NCBI GenBank assembly: GCA_028704635.1
Contig: JAQWFB010000004.1
Coordinates: forward strand, 66,656 to 111,556
Source: Candidatus Shapirobacteria bacterium
Lineage (GTDB): Bacteria > Patescibacteriota > Microgenomatia > UBA12405
Reading direction: 5' to 3'
Length of the DNA stretch: 44,901 nt
Shown here: positions 17,889 to 25,763 of the stretch, one piece after another
Numbering within the stretch: the first letter of the stretch is position 1
Layout of the letters: every line of letters starts with the position of its first letter
Position numbers and translations under genes: made by a program
The notes under the pieces: model-generated
What the model saw: the letters and a program-made list of their open reading frames with translations, nothing else
What the model was told of the DNA's origin: nothing
The model's database searches: none

Positions 17889-18710
17889 ATGTTGCTTTCT
17901 CAAAACTTTATTAAAGACCCATTTGTTGTCAAAGAGCTTTTAGCCGTTAGCTCTATCAATTCCAATGATTTAGTTGTCGAAATCGGTCCAGGCAGGGGAA
18001 TTATCACTAAAGAATTAATTTTAAAAGCTAAAGAAGTTGTTGCTATTGAAAAAGATTTAGACTTATATCAAAGTCTAATTGAAAAATTTAAAGATACCAA
18101 AAATTTAAAAATTTTAAATAAAGATTTTTTAAACTGGAATTTACCTACCTTGCCCTATAAAGTTTTTTCTAATATTCCTTTCAATATTACTGCCGAAATT
18201 ATTGATAAATTTCTCAAATCAACTAATCACCCCACTGAAATTTATTTCATTCTTCAAACCGAAGCTGCCCAAAAATATCAAGGTGGGGAAATCGAAACCC
18301 AAAGCTCCATTCTGGCAAAAATTTTTTATGATGTCGAAATTTTAGGTGAAATTGATCGCACTGCTTTCACTCCTAAGCCCCAAATCAATATTAGTTTCAT
18401 AAAATTCACCCTAAAAAACCAAGATCTAATTGACCAAGAAATTTATCAGCAATTTCGCGATTTTGTTATTTATGGTTTTAATCAATGGAAAGCTGATATT
18501 TTTAATGCCTACAAAAAAATTTTTTCTTATCAACAATTTAAATTAATTAACCAAAAATTAAAAATTAATCAATTAAAACCCAGCCAGTTAAAATTAAACC
18601 AATGGTTTGATTTTTTTGATATTTATCAAAAATTTGCGCCAGTTTCTAAAAAAGATTTGATTGATGGTTTTGAAAGTAAATATTTGAGAAAAATTAGAGT
18701 TAGAATATAA
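17889..18710 (+). CDS. rsmA: rRNA adenine N6-dimethyltransferase (RsmA/KsgA-Erm family)
   Basis: A SAM-dependent dimethyltransferase; RsmA modifies two adenines near the 3' end of 16S rRNA. Motif X is LLSQNFIKDP, motif I VEIGPGRGIITKEL, motif II AIEKD, and the catalytic motif IV reads SNIPFNIT. The NIPFNI form, QNFI start and IEKD are closer to Erm 23S methylases than to the NLPYNIS of typical RsmA. Length (273 aa) fits either. As an apparently chromosomal gene next to a zinc-ribbon gene I favour the housekeeping role, but an Erm-like activity is possible. Translation is coupled to the gene before it. Confidence 0.85.
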   Translation: MLLSQNFIKDPFVVKELLAVSSINSNDLVVEIGPGRGIITKELILKAKEVVAIEKDLDLYQSLIEKFKDTKNLKILNKDFLNWNLPTLPYKVFSNIPFNITAEIIDKFLKSTNHPTEIYFILQTEAAQKYQGGEIETQSSILAKIFYDVEILGEIDRTAFTPKPQINISFIKFTLKNQDLIDQEIYQQFRDFVIYGFNQWKADIFNAYKKIFSYQQFKLINQKLKINQLKPSQLKLNQWFDFFDIYQKFAPVSKKDLIDGFESKYLRKIRVRI

Positions 18711-18714
18711 ACTA

Positions 18715-19839
18715 GTGACCCGAAAAAAAATTATATTAATTACTACCGCTGCTTTATTTCTTTGTATCCTTATTTTTTTTACAGTATTTGCTTTTTTAAA
18801 ATATAAACAAGTCGTTGTTAAAGTTAATAAAGATGCAACCCCAGCCAATATTTCACCCACTCCCACTCCCGATCCAGACCGACCTTTTTCTATTTTGTTA
18901 ATGGGCTATGGTGGTGGCGTTCATGAAGGCGGCACTCTAACTGATTCTATAATTGTCGCTTTATTTATTCCCAAAGAAAAAAAGATTAAATTAATTTCTA
19001 TTCCTCGTGATCTTTGGGTACCAATACCAATCGCTGTCGGTGAAACTAAAATGCTTAAAGTTAATGAAGCTTATTCAATTGGTCTTGATGATAAAAAATA
19101 TCGAGACAAAGAAACTCAATTTACTGGTAAAGCTGGTGGTGGTCAAATGGCAAAATCAGTTTTATCACAAGTGGTCGGTTTTTCTATTGATAACTTTGCT
19201 ACTATTAATTTTAGTGGTTTTTTAAAAACCATCGACACCCTTGGAGGCATTGAAGTTAATGTTCAAAAAACTTTTGACGATTTTTTATATCCTATCGAAG
19301 AAAAAACCACTGACACTTGTGGTAAGTCAGATGAAGAAATCACTGCTTTAACTGCCACAGTCTCGGCTGGAAAATTAGAAGAATATTTTGAATGTCGTTA
19401 CGAACATCTTCATTTTGATAAAGGTTTACAGACCATGGACAGCGCCACAGCACTCAAATTTGTCCGTTCTCGCCATTCACAAGAGGATGGGGGAGATTTT
19501 AATCGCTCTGCTCGCCAAAAAATAGTTATTGAAGCTGTTAAGAAAAAAATTATTTCTCTGAATTTTGTCCCTAAAATAATTCCACTTATCAATTCCTTAG
19601 CGGGCAATCTAACCACCGATATCGACCTAAATAAAATGGAAGAACTTCTTTCCAGGTCTGACGAATATCAAACTTACAAAATTGAATCATTTCCAATTAC
19701 CGACCAGAACTTTTTAATGAACTCTAAAAGTAGTATTGGTCAATTTATTTTAATCCCAAAATTAGGCGAAAATAATTGGACCGACATTCAAAAATTCATT
19801 TCCCAACCAACCGCCACTTCTTCTGCTTCTATTGAATAA
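18715..19839 (+). CDS. LytR-CpsA-Psr (LCP) family protein
   Basis: LCP proteins transfer lipid-linked glycopolymers onto peptidoglycan outside the cell. One N-terminal helix (ILITTAALFLCILIFFTVFAFL) precedes a Pro-rich linker (SPTPTPDPDRP) and the LCP domain: ILLMGYGGG, DSIIVALFIP, LISIPRDLWVPI, the TLGGIEVNV strand, and ALKFVRSRHSQEDGGDFNRSARQ with the conserved Arg residues of the phosphate-binding site. A large Cys-bearing insert (TDTCGKSDE…FECRYEH) may form a disulfide. The start is GTG. It fits with the GT2, RmlA-like and carboxypeptidase genes as cell-wall glycopolymer functions. Confidence 0.93.
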   Translation: MTRKKIILITTAALFLCILIFFTVFAFLKYKQVVVKVNKDATPANISPTPTPDPDRPFSILLMGYGGGVHEGGTLTDSIIVALFIPKEKKIKLISIPRDLWVPIPIAVGETKMLKVNEAYSIGLDDKKYRDKETQFTGKAGGGQMAKSVLSQVVGFSIDNFATINFSGFLKTIDTLGGIEVNVQKTFDDFLYPIEEKTTDTCGKSDEEITALTATVSAGKLEEYFECRYEHLHFDKGLQTMDSATALKFVRSRHSQEDGGDFNRSARQKIVIEAVKKKIISLNFVPKIIPLINSLAGNLTTDIDLNKMEELLSRSDEYQTYKIESFPITDQNFLMNSKSSIGQFILIPKLGENNWTDIQKFISQPTATSSASIE

Positions 19840-19840
19840 T

Positions 19841-20359
19841 TTATTTTAAAATTCCTTTCAATACCAAATCTTGAATTTCTTTTGCCTTAACATCTTTGCA
19901 ATTCAAACAAGTCATTGCTGTTAACCAAAACAAAGACACTGAAGCCGTGTTGGTATTCAAATTTTTTCTAAATTCTCCTTTAGTAATTCCTTTATTTAAA
20001 ACCCCCTCAATAACGTTAAAAGAAGTTATTTTATTAATCGTGTCACCTAAATAAACTAAAAATAAATCTCTGTATTTATGAATAAAATCAACTTCTATCT
20101 CAATAATTTTTTCAATTTTTTCTCTTTCAGTTTTCAAATTTTCTATTTTCTTTTCAACTATTTTTTCAAATCTTTTATGTGCTTCAGAAACTATCTCTTC
20201 AAACAATTCATTTTTAGATTTAAAATGATAAAAAACCGTTCCTTTGGCAACTTTTGCTTTCAGAGCAATTGCGTCAATTGACGCTTTTTCAAAACCATCT
20301 CTAGCAAATTCAGAAATTGCAGCTGAAATTATTTTTTCTTTTTTGTTTTTAAGCAACAT
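19841..20359 (-). CDS. TetR-family repressor
   Basis: A 172-aa TetR regulator. The N-terminal helix-turn-helix is KEKIISAAISEFARDGFEKASIDAIALKAKVAKGTVFYHFKSKNELF in sequence segments typical of the family, and the C-terminal ligand domain is helical with two Cys (TCLNCKD). It overlaps the end of the YhgE-like gene by 31 bp, so it is made from the same mRNA and likely represses its own operon through the dyad at 22154-22167. The inducer is unknown. Confidence 0.92.
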   Translation of the reverse strand: MLLKNKKEKIISAAISEFARDGFEKASIDAIALKAKVAKGTVFYHFKSKNELFEEIVSEAHKRFEKIVEKKIENLKTEREKIEKIIEIEVDFIHKYRDLFLVYLGDTINKITSFNVIEGVLNKGITKGEFRKNLNTNTASVSLFWLTAMTCLNCKDVKAKEIQDLVLKGILK

Positions 20360-22143
20360 GGGTTTTTGACTTTAACTAATAACAGTTTAACTGGTTTCAA
20401 TAAATAAGTAAAAATTAGAACTAATACAAACAAAATAATATATAAAATTATTTGACTATCAAATATAACTAAATTAAAATTACTTCCAGAAACTAATTCT
20501 CTTAATCCCGAAACAGCATAAGTAAATGGTAAATATGGACTAACTTTTTGGAAAAATTCCGGTGCAGTTTCCAACGGGTAAGTTCCAGCACAGCTAGTTA
20601 ATTGCAACATTAACAATACAACTCCAATGAATCTTCCTGCCATTTCGAAAACCAAAACCAAAATCATTTGAATTAAAGTAAAACACCAAGCCAACAACAT
20701 AGTAAATCCAATAAATTGCCAAAAATAATTTATTTGTAGTCCTAAAAAATAAATTAATACAAAATCCAAGGTAATAACTTGAAAAGTGCCGACAATTAAA
20801 GATAACCATAATTTAGGCATAAATTCTTTCACGATATTTTTACTTTTGAAAGTCAATTCAATCAAGAAAAAAGTTGCTAAACCGCCAATCCACAAAGCTA
20901 ATGGAATAAAGTAAGGAGCAAAACCAGTCCCATTATTATTCACAATATCAATTGAAACATCATGAATATCAACAGGTGCCGACATTACTGTTGCTTGAAC
21001 TGCATTTTTAACTTCATCAGTCTTGTCGATATTTTTATCAACTGATTCACTTAATTTATCTCTCAATTCCACCGATCCATCATAAGCATCAGCTAATCCA
21101 TCACCTAATTCTTTTTCTCCATCTTTAATCTCTGCTAATCCATCCATTAAAGTTGCCCCGCCATCAACAGCTGAAGATAATCCGTCTCGTAAACTAGCAC
21201 TGCCAGTCGCAATATTACTCACGCCTACTGACAAAGAAGATAATCCAGTTTTTAATTGATTAATTCCACCATTAACTTGTGTGGCTGCAACTAAAGCTGT
21301 TTGCAACTCTGCTGAAGTAGATGCTTCCGGATGTAGTGATATATAGGCATTTATTGCTGAAATTACAGCTGATTGCCCAGCGCTTAAATTATTTGTTCCA
21401 GTCGATAATTGATTCACTCCACTTAAAGCATTACTGGCTCCAGTTGCCAATGTTTCTGATCCATTATGTAAAGTATTTAGCCCATTTTTCAAATCATAAG
21501 CGCCACTATTAGCCTTGTCAATTCCATCATATAAATCATTACTCCCGTCTTTTGCTTCTAATAATCCATCGGCCAAGTCCGACGCACCATCAGCTGCTTT
21601 TTTTAAATCTTTAACAGAATCTCTTGTTTCCGAAAAAATATTATCAAAATATTCTTTAGAAATTTTTTCATTCAACGCCGCCTTGATTTTATCAAAAGCA
21701 GTATCAGTGAATTTTGATGCCATAAAACTCGATGCCTCTCTCGATTTAAATTCGATTTGAGCTTGTTGTGGATTATCACTATCTACCGACAAAATATTTT
21801 CTGAAAAGTCTTTAGGGATGGTCGCCATAGTGTAATATGTTTTATCTACTAATCCTTTTTCTGCTGTTTCATTATCGACAAACTGCCAGTTCATATCCTT
21901 TTCTTCCTTCAATTTGTCCATTAATTCTTGTCCAAAACAATATTGTTCTTTATCACTTTTGTCTGATTTATAGGCACATTTATCTTCATTAACAATAGCC
22001 ACTGGTAAATTCTCCATCTTACCGTACGGATCCCAAAAAGCCCATAAATAAAGAATGCCATAAATTAAAGGCAAAATAACCACCGCCACCAATGTGGCTG
22101 TTAACAATTTTGACTTAAAAATACGCTTTAATTCGTTTTTCAT
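20329..22143 (-). CDS. YhgE/Pip-like ABC-2-type membrane protein
   Basis: A 604-aa membrane protein of the YhgE/Pip family (phage infection protein, related to the ABC-2 transporter permeases and EsaA). An N-terminal helix (LLTATLVAVVILPLIYGILYLWAFWDPYG) is followed by a large extracellular region with the heptad-like X-DG/G-hxxL repeats (GASDLADGLLEAKDGSNDLYDG and similar) that form long helical rods, then five C-terminal helices. Members serve as Lactococcus phage receptors or putative exporters. Next to a TetR gene it is most simply an inducible exporter, but it could be a surface receptor for phage or other cells. Confidence 0.9.
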   Translation of the reverse strand: MKNELKRIFKSKLLTATLVAVVILPLIYGILYLWAFWDPYGKMENLPVAIVNEDKCAYKSDKSDKEQYCFGQELMDKLKEEKDMNWQFVDNETAEKGLVDKTYYTMATIPKDFSENILSVDSDNPQQAQIEFKSREASSFMASKFTDTAFDKIKAALNEKISKEYFDNIFSETRDSVKDLKKAADGASDLADGLLEAKDGSNDLYDGIDKANSGAYDLKNGLNTLHNGSETLATGASNALSGVNQLSTGTNNLSAGQSAVISAINAYISLHPEASTSAELQTALVAATQVNGGINQLKTGLSSLSVGVSNIATGSASLRDGLSSAVDGGATLMDGLAEIKDGEKELGDGLADAYDGSVELRDKLSESVDKNIDKTDEVKNAVQATVMSAPVDIHDVSIDIVNNNGTGFAPYFIPLALWIGGLATFFLIELTFKSKNIVKEFMPKLWLSLIVGTFQVITLDFVLIYFLGLQINYFWQFIGFTMLLAWCFTLIQMILVLVFEMAGRFIGVVLLMLQLTSCAGTYPLETAPEFFQKVSPYLPFTYAVSGLRELVSGSNFNLVIFDSQIILYIILFVLVLIFTYLLKPVKLLLVKVKNPCCLKTKKKK

Positions 22144-22153
22144 AATAGAATAA

Positions 22154-22167
22154 ACTGACCAGTCAGT
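22154..22167. promoter_or_regulatory. TetR-type operator upstream of yhgE-tetR
   Basis: A perfect 6+6 dyad ACTGAC-CA-GTCAGT, 11 nt before the yhgE ATG. On the minus strand TATACT (22165-22170) overlaps it; the nearest -35-like TTGACT (22091-22196 side, at 22191-22196) is 20 nt away. Binding here would block the promoter. TGACCAGTCA-like sites are typical TetR-family targets. Confidence 0.75.
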
Positions 22168-22237
22168 ATAATAACTCTAACCCCAAAAAAAGTCAAATAA
22201 AATCAAGGAAAAAATGATCAAATTTAATTAAAATTTC

Positions 22238-22567
22238 TTACGGTATCAGCTTCAAAAGAAACATATTTACCAGCGACAAAACTACAGCTGCCAAAAGAGC
22301 TGTTCCAAACCCAGAAATACTAAAACCAGGGACTATTTTGGTCATTAACATTAAAAGTAGTGCATTAATAACAAAAGTAAACAAACCTAAAGTCAAAAAA
22401 TTAATCGGCAATGTTAATAAAATTAATATTGGCCTAATTATCAAAGTTAATATTCCCCAAACTATAGAAATAACCACTAACGCCATCCACCCGCTGATTA
22501 TAAAACCAGGGATTAAATAAGCAGTAATATAAAAAGCAAAGGCACTGATTAATAATTGCATGATCAT
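22238..22567 (-). CDS. Phage holin family 4 (YvlD-like) membrane protein
   Basis: A 109-aa protein with four hydrophobic helices. The pattern ITAYLIPGFIISGWMALVVISIVWGILTLIIRPILILLTLPIN, with FLTLGLFTFVINALLL and VPGFSISGFG, matches the family called phage holin 4 superfamily, membrane proteins of unknown function found in many bacteria, not true holins. TATTAT (22574-22579) ends 6 nt before the ATG at 22567, favouring that start over the internal ATG at 22561. It is a single gene. Confidence 0.88.
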   Translation of the reverse strand: MIMQLLISAFAFYITAYLIPGFIISGWMALVVISIVWGILTLIIRPILILLTLPINFLTLGLFTFVINALLLMLMTKIVPGFSISGFGTALLAAVVLSLVNMFLLKLIP

Positions 22568-22718
22568 AATTCAATAATAAACCATTGATATAAATATTAC
22601 AAATTTGTTTATCTTCTAGAACAATGTCAGAACTTTTTTAAAATAAAAAAAACAACTCCTAATAATTTATTTTTTACATAGAAAAAATAAGCAAAACAAT
22701 ATTTTCAGTCTAAATTTT

Positions 22719-23081
22719 TTATCTAATCAAGATTAAAAATAATAAAATAATTATTATTGTCGTTGGTGCAAGGGCGGCAAACCAACCAACAATCAAGCAG
22801 ATTAAAAAAATTGCAATAGAAATCCCAAGCAACCATTTAACTGCCACTACAGAAAAGCCGAGAATATTTTTTAAACCGAGTATTCCATTTTGTATCCATA
22901 CTGCAAATATAATTAGTATAATCCAAAAAGCAATTGTACCTATAGTTTCATTATTTAATATCTGTTGTAAAAAATCTGCCAATAAAAATGATAACCCAAT
23001 TCCTAGGAAAAACGAAATAACCCCATGTTTTTTTAACCATTCTCTGATTACATTTCCATTTAGTTCAATTTCTTTGTCCAT
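22719..23081 (-). CDS. Small membrane protein (120 aa)
   Basis: I recognise no family. After a charged N-terminus (MDKEIELNGNVIREWLKKHG) come helices at VISFFLGIGLSFLLADFL, IGTIAFWIILIIFAVWI, VVAVKWLLGISIAIFLICLIVGWFAAL and TIIIILLFLILI. The order resembles four-helix DUF proteins of unknown role. No SD is close to the ATG; the nearest TATAAT is about 25 nt upstream. The 150 nt between it and the holin-like gene hold nothing I can name. Confidence 0.65.
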   Translation of the reverse strand: MDKEIELNGNVIREWLKKHGVISFFLGIGLSFLLADFLQQILNNETIGTIAFWIILIIFAVWIQNGILGLKNILGFSVVAVKWLLGISIAIFLICLIVGWFAALAPTTIIIILLFLILIR

Positions 23082-23158
23082 ATCTATCTAAATACATTTA
23101 TAACTCATTATACATCCTTTCATTTCTAATTATTAGACTCTCACACACGACAATTTTG

Positions 23159-23229
23159 TTGCTTCGTATGGATTCGAACCACAATTAATCGGTTCAGAGC
23201 CGATTGTCCTACCATTAGACGACGAAGCA
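23159..23229 (-). tRNA. tRNA-Gln (anticodon CUG)
   Basis: It folds as a full cloverleaf: acceptor TGCTTCG/CGAAGCA with the U1-A72 pair typical of tRNA-Gln, U8, D-arm GTCT-AATGGTA-GGAC with A14, anticodon stem ATCGG/CCGAT with loop CTCTGAA (anticodon CUG), and T-arm TGTGG-TTCGAAT-CCATA. The discriminator is A and CCA is not encoded (next bases are CAA). It reads CAG; a UUG tRNA for CAA must be elsewhere. Confidence 0.93.
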
Positions 23230-23294
23230 TTAAAACGCCTTTATTATATCAATTTTTACTATTAATAATATTGACTTCGTATTATATTTGGGTT

Positions 23295-23300
23295 TATTAT
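23295..23300 (+). promoter_or_regulatory. -10 box deciding the dinD start
   Basis: TATTAT ends 5 nt before the ATG at 23306, with a TTGAC about 20 nt upstream. It supports the ATG over the track's TTG at 23288, which lies upstream of this box. Confidence 0.5.
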
Positions 23301-23305
23301 TAATA

Positions 23306-24154
23306 ATGAAAACTACTTTAGTTAAAACACTTTTAAATAATTTTGAATTGTATGCTCAAAAAACTGAGGATGGGGTTGAGTTTTGGTTAGCTAGAGATTT
23401 GCAACATTTATTAGGCTACAGTAAATGGGATAATTTTCTAAATGTAATTTCAAAAGCAAAAACTGCCTGTGAGATATCAGAACATAAGATTAGTGACCAT
23501 TTTGCCGACGTCGGGAAAATGGTTTCCATCGGATCTAATGCGGAAACTGAAATATCAGATATTATGCTTACTCGTTATGCTTGTTATCTAATTACTCAAA
23601 ACGGTGATCCAAGAAAAGAAGAGATCGCTTTTGCTCAAACTTATTTTGCGATTCAAACAAGAAAATTAGAAATAATTGAACAAAGATTATTAGAATCTGA
23701 AAGATTATCAGCCAGAAGAAAATTAGCTCAAACAGAAAAAGAATTATCTGGTGTAATTTTTGAACAAACTGGAAGTGATCGAAATTTTGGAATCATTAGA
23801 AATAAAGGGGATTTAGCCCTGTTTGGGTATCCTACAAAAGAGATGAAGAAAAAATGGAAAATACCAAACAGCAGGGCATTATCTGATTTTGCGCCAACAA
23901 TAATTTTAAAAGCAAAAGATTTTGCTACAGAAATAACAATTTTTAATGCCAAAGAAAAAAAGATGAAAAGTGAACAGCAAATATCAAATGAACATATTAC
24001 TAATAATAAAAGTGTTCGTAAAACATTAATAGAAAGAGGAATTAGACCAGAAATTTTATCTCCAGAAGAAGACATTCAAAAAGTCGAAAGAAAATTAAAA
24101 TCACAAACTAAAAAAGAACTTAAAAATCCCCTTGCTTTAAATAAAAACAATTAA
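23306..24154 (+). CDS. dinD: DNA-damage-inducible protein D (DinD)
   Basis: Homologue of E. coli DinD, an SOS protein that inhibits RecA filament functions. The Bro-N-like N-terminal part shows EFWLARDLQHLLGYSKWDNFLNVI and the conserved DIMLTRYACYLITQNGDPRKEEIAFAQTYFAIQTRK stretch. The C-terminal half has GSDRNFGIIRNKGDLALFG and IPNSRALSDFAPTIILKAKDFA, as in full-length DinD (282 aa). I see no SOS box: the promoter is a plain TATTAT close to the ATG. The gene is widely spread by transfer, so it may be accessory. Confidence 0.92.
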   Translation: MKTTLVKTLLNNFELYAQKTEDGVEFWLARDLQHLLGYSKWDNFLNVISKAKTACEISEHKISDHFADVGKMVSIGSNAETEISDIMLTRYACYLITQNGDPRKEEIAFAQTYFAIQTRKLEIIEQRLLESERLSARRKLAQTEKELSGVIFEQTGSDRNFGIIRNKGDLALFGYPTKEMKKKWKIPNSRALSDFAPTIILKAKDFATEITIFNAKEKKMKSEQQISNEHITNNKSVRKTLIERGIRPEILSPEEDIQKVERKLKSQTKKELKNPLALNKNN

Positions 24155-24171
24155 ATGATATAAATATCCAA

Positions 24172-24339
24172 ATGCAAACCATTGAAGAATTAACTCAAGA
24201 TCTAAAACTAAATTCAGAGCAATCTCAAGCTATTGAAAATTATATTAATAGCCTTTTGATTGAACTTCTCGAAAGTATTAAACAAGATCACATCAAAAAC
24301 TTTGAAGAAACTATTGAGAATCTAAGACATAACGTTTAG
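24172..24339 (+). CDS. Very small helical protein (55 aa), not in the ORF track
   Basis: An ORF of 56 codons below the track's cutoff. The product (MQTIEELTQDLKLNSEQ…) is wholly helical, acidic and free of Cys. TATAAA lies 7 nt before the ATG, as for accepted genes here, and the codons look like those of neighbours. It overlaps the 3' end of the MBL gene tail to tail by 29 bp. It may be an accessory of dinD, 17 nt upstream, or an unrelated gene; function is unknown. Confidence 0.5.
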   Translation: MQTIEELTQDLKLNSEQSQAIENYINSLLIELLESIKQDHIKNFEETIENLRHNV

Positions 24340-24949
24340 ACTCCCTTTCAATTGTCGTTTCTTCACCGTGTCCTGGTAAAACTAAAGTATCCTTAGGTAA
24401 TTTCATTAACTTTTTCAAACTCTCAAATATTTTTGGCGTCGAGCCATAACTAAAATCAGTTCTTCCCCTAAGTCCAGCAAATAACGTGTCCCCACTAAAT
24501 AATAATTTATTTTTTTTATTATAAAAACAAACCCCTCCCGGCGTATGTCCTGGCGTTTTTATAATTTCCAAAACTTCATCACCCAATTTAAAACTTTTTA
24601 TTTTATCCAAATCAATATCTATTTTGACAAAGTTTGGCGGTGGATTTTTTTCTTTAAAAAAATATTTAGCCGTTTCATCTTGTCTATCTAAAATAAATTT
24701 GTCCTTACTATTGCAACCAAAATCAACATTGTAAATTAATTTCAAATCCAACGCCCCCAAACTATGATCCAAATGTCCATGAGTCAAAAATATTGTCTTC
24801 ACGTTCAATTTTCGACTATTTATTTCCTCACTAATACTCACCCCATCATCAGCCGGATCAATCACCAAACATTCTTTGGTGTCTTCGTCCCACACTAAAT
24901 AACAGTTGGTCGACAGCATTCCTATTACTAATTTTTCATACTTAAGCAT
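24311..24949 (-). CDS. MBL-fold hydrolase (glyoxalase II-like)
   Basis: A metallo-beta-lactamase-fold hydrolase of the YcbL/GloB-like type, 212 aa. Metal ligands are seen in THGHLDHS (HxHxDH), TPGHTPGG, FSGDTLF and the C-terminal LPGHGEET. There is no C-terminal glyoxalase II domain, so S-lactoylglutathione is unlikely to be the only substrate; a thioester or small hydrolase role is more general. A TAAAAT box at 24955-24960 ends 5 nt before the ATG. It is divergent from the RRM gene at 24982. Confidence 0.9.
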   Translation of the reverse strand: MLKYEKLVIGMLSTNCYLVWDEDTKECLVIDPADDGVSISEEINSRKLNVKTIFLTHGHLDHSLGALDLKLIYNVDFGCNSKDKFILDRQDETAKYFFKEKNPPPNFVKIDIDLDKIKSFKLGDEVLEIIKTPGHTPGGVCFYNKKNKLLFSGDTLFAGLRGRTDFSYGSTPKIFESLKKLMKLPKDTLVLPGHGEETTIERESKRYVLDSQ

Positions 24950-24981
24950 TATTTATTTTAACAGGTATAATATAAGCATCT

Positions 24982-25716
24982 ATGTCATCAACTAAACCTG
25001 TCTCAAAACGCCTATTCATCGGCAGTTTACCTTATCGGTTCACCGAAGGGGAACTACTTTCTATTTTTATTACCGAAGGTAAAATTGTCTCCGTCCGCAT
25101 TGTCAATAACCGTTGGGGTCGAAGTCGCGGTATGGCTTATGTTGAATATGAAAACCTTGAAGATGCCATTCGTGCTAAAGAAAAATATCATAATTATTTC
25201 ATTAGTGATCGCACTATTATTGTTGATTATGCCGAACCAGATCCTTATTTAACTGAAGAAGGTAAAGCTCGTCATGAAGAATCAGTTGAAAAACATCCAA
25301 ATCGTCGTCAAGTCCAAGTTTTTTTACCCCATCCCGACAGTGACGTTTCCGATTACCAACAACAAAAAAAATCTCTGGACAATCGTCAATACCCACCTCG
25401 TCAAGCATCTTCAGTTCGTTCATCAGTTCCCAAAGAAGAAAGAAAACCTCGCAAATACAAAGGTGGTAAACCAGTTTTCAACTCTCTTGGCAGATCATTA
25501 AATCGAAATACCACCGGCGAATATGTCCCAAAATTTTTTCCAACTACTGCCGCTGCTTCTCCAAATAAAAAGAAATTTCGCCCAAAGATGGGCCAAAAAC
25601 CAGAGTATAAATCCAGTTCTGATCTCCATGTCCGAACCACCGTTTTTAAACAACGATCATTTGGTTCTAAAGTCGGCGCCAAGTTCGCCTTCAAAACCAA
25701 AAAAAAACAAAGATAA
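24982..25716 (+). CDS. RRM RNA-binding protein with long basic tail
   Basis: One RRM at residues about 8-88: RNP-2 is RLFIGSLPY and RNP-1 RSRGMAYVEY. The following 155 residues are low-complexity and strongly basic, rich in Lys, Arg, Pro, Gln and Ser (KPRKYKGGK, PNKKKFRPKMGQK and the end KTKKKQR), and probably disordered. Bacterial RRM proteins normally have short tails; this layout recalls eukaryotic RNA-binding proteins and suggests broad RNA or ribosome binding. The gene follows TATAATATAAG, with gaps of 10 and 5 nt. A palindromic repeat follows its stop. Confidence 0.88.
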   Translation: MSSTKPVSKRLFIGSLPYRFTEGELLSIFITEGKIVSVRIVNNRWGRSRGMAYVEYENLEDAIRAKEKYHNYFISDRTIIVDYAEPDPYLTEEGKARHEESVEKHPNRRQVQVFLPHPDSDVSDYQQQKKSLDNRQYPPRQASSVRSSVPKEERKPRKYKGGKPVFNSLGRSLNRNTTGEYVPKFFPTTAAASPNKKKFRPKMGQKPEYKSSSDLHVRTTVFKQRSFGSKVGAKFAFKTKKKQR

Positions 25717-25722
25717 TTATTT

Positions 25723-25752
25723 TGTAGAGACGCCAGATCTGGCGTCTCTACA
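25723..25752. repeat. Palindromic element, family A, intergenic copy
   Basis: A perfect 30-bp palindrome with arms GTAGAGACG/CGTCTCTAC around CCAGATCTGG, between the RRM gene and dus. Both strands could encode the same VETPDLASL peptide. It could act in RNA as a hairpin between the two genes. Confidence 0.9.
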
Positions 25753-25763
25753 TTGAAAATCAT

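Noticed and set aside
20329-20359. Possible frameshift fusion of YhgE-like protein and TetR
   Set aside because: The TetR helix-turn-helix starts normally at its own ATG; overlap only reflects tight packing.
22238-22567. Prophage holin, hinting at a prophage
   Set aside because: This YvlD-like family is chromosomal and no phage genes are near.
25401-25763. 120-aa minus-strand ORF opposite the RRM tail
   Set aside because: Opposite a confident gene, no family match, and its N-terminus is only the palindromic repeat read backwards.
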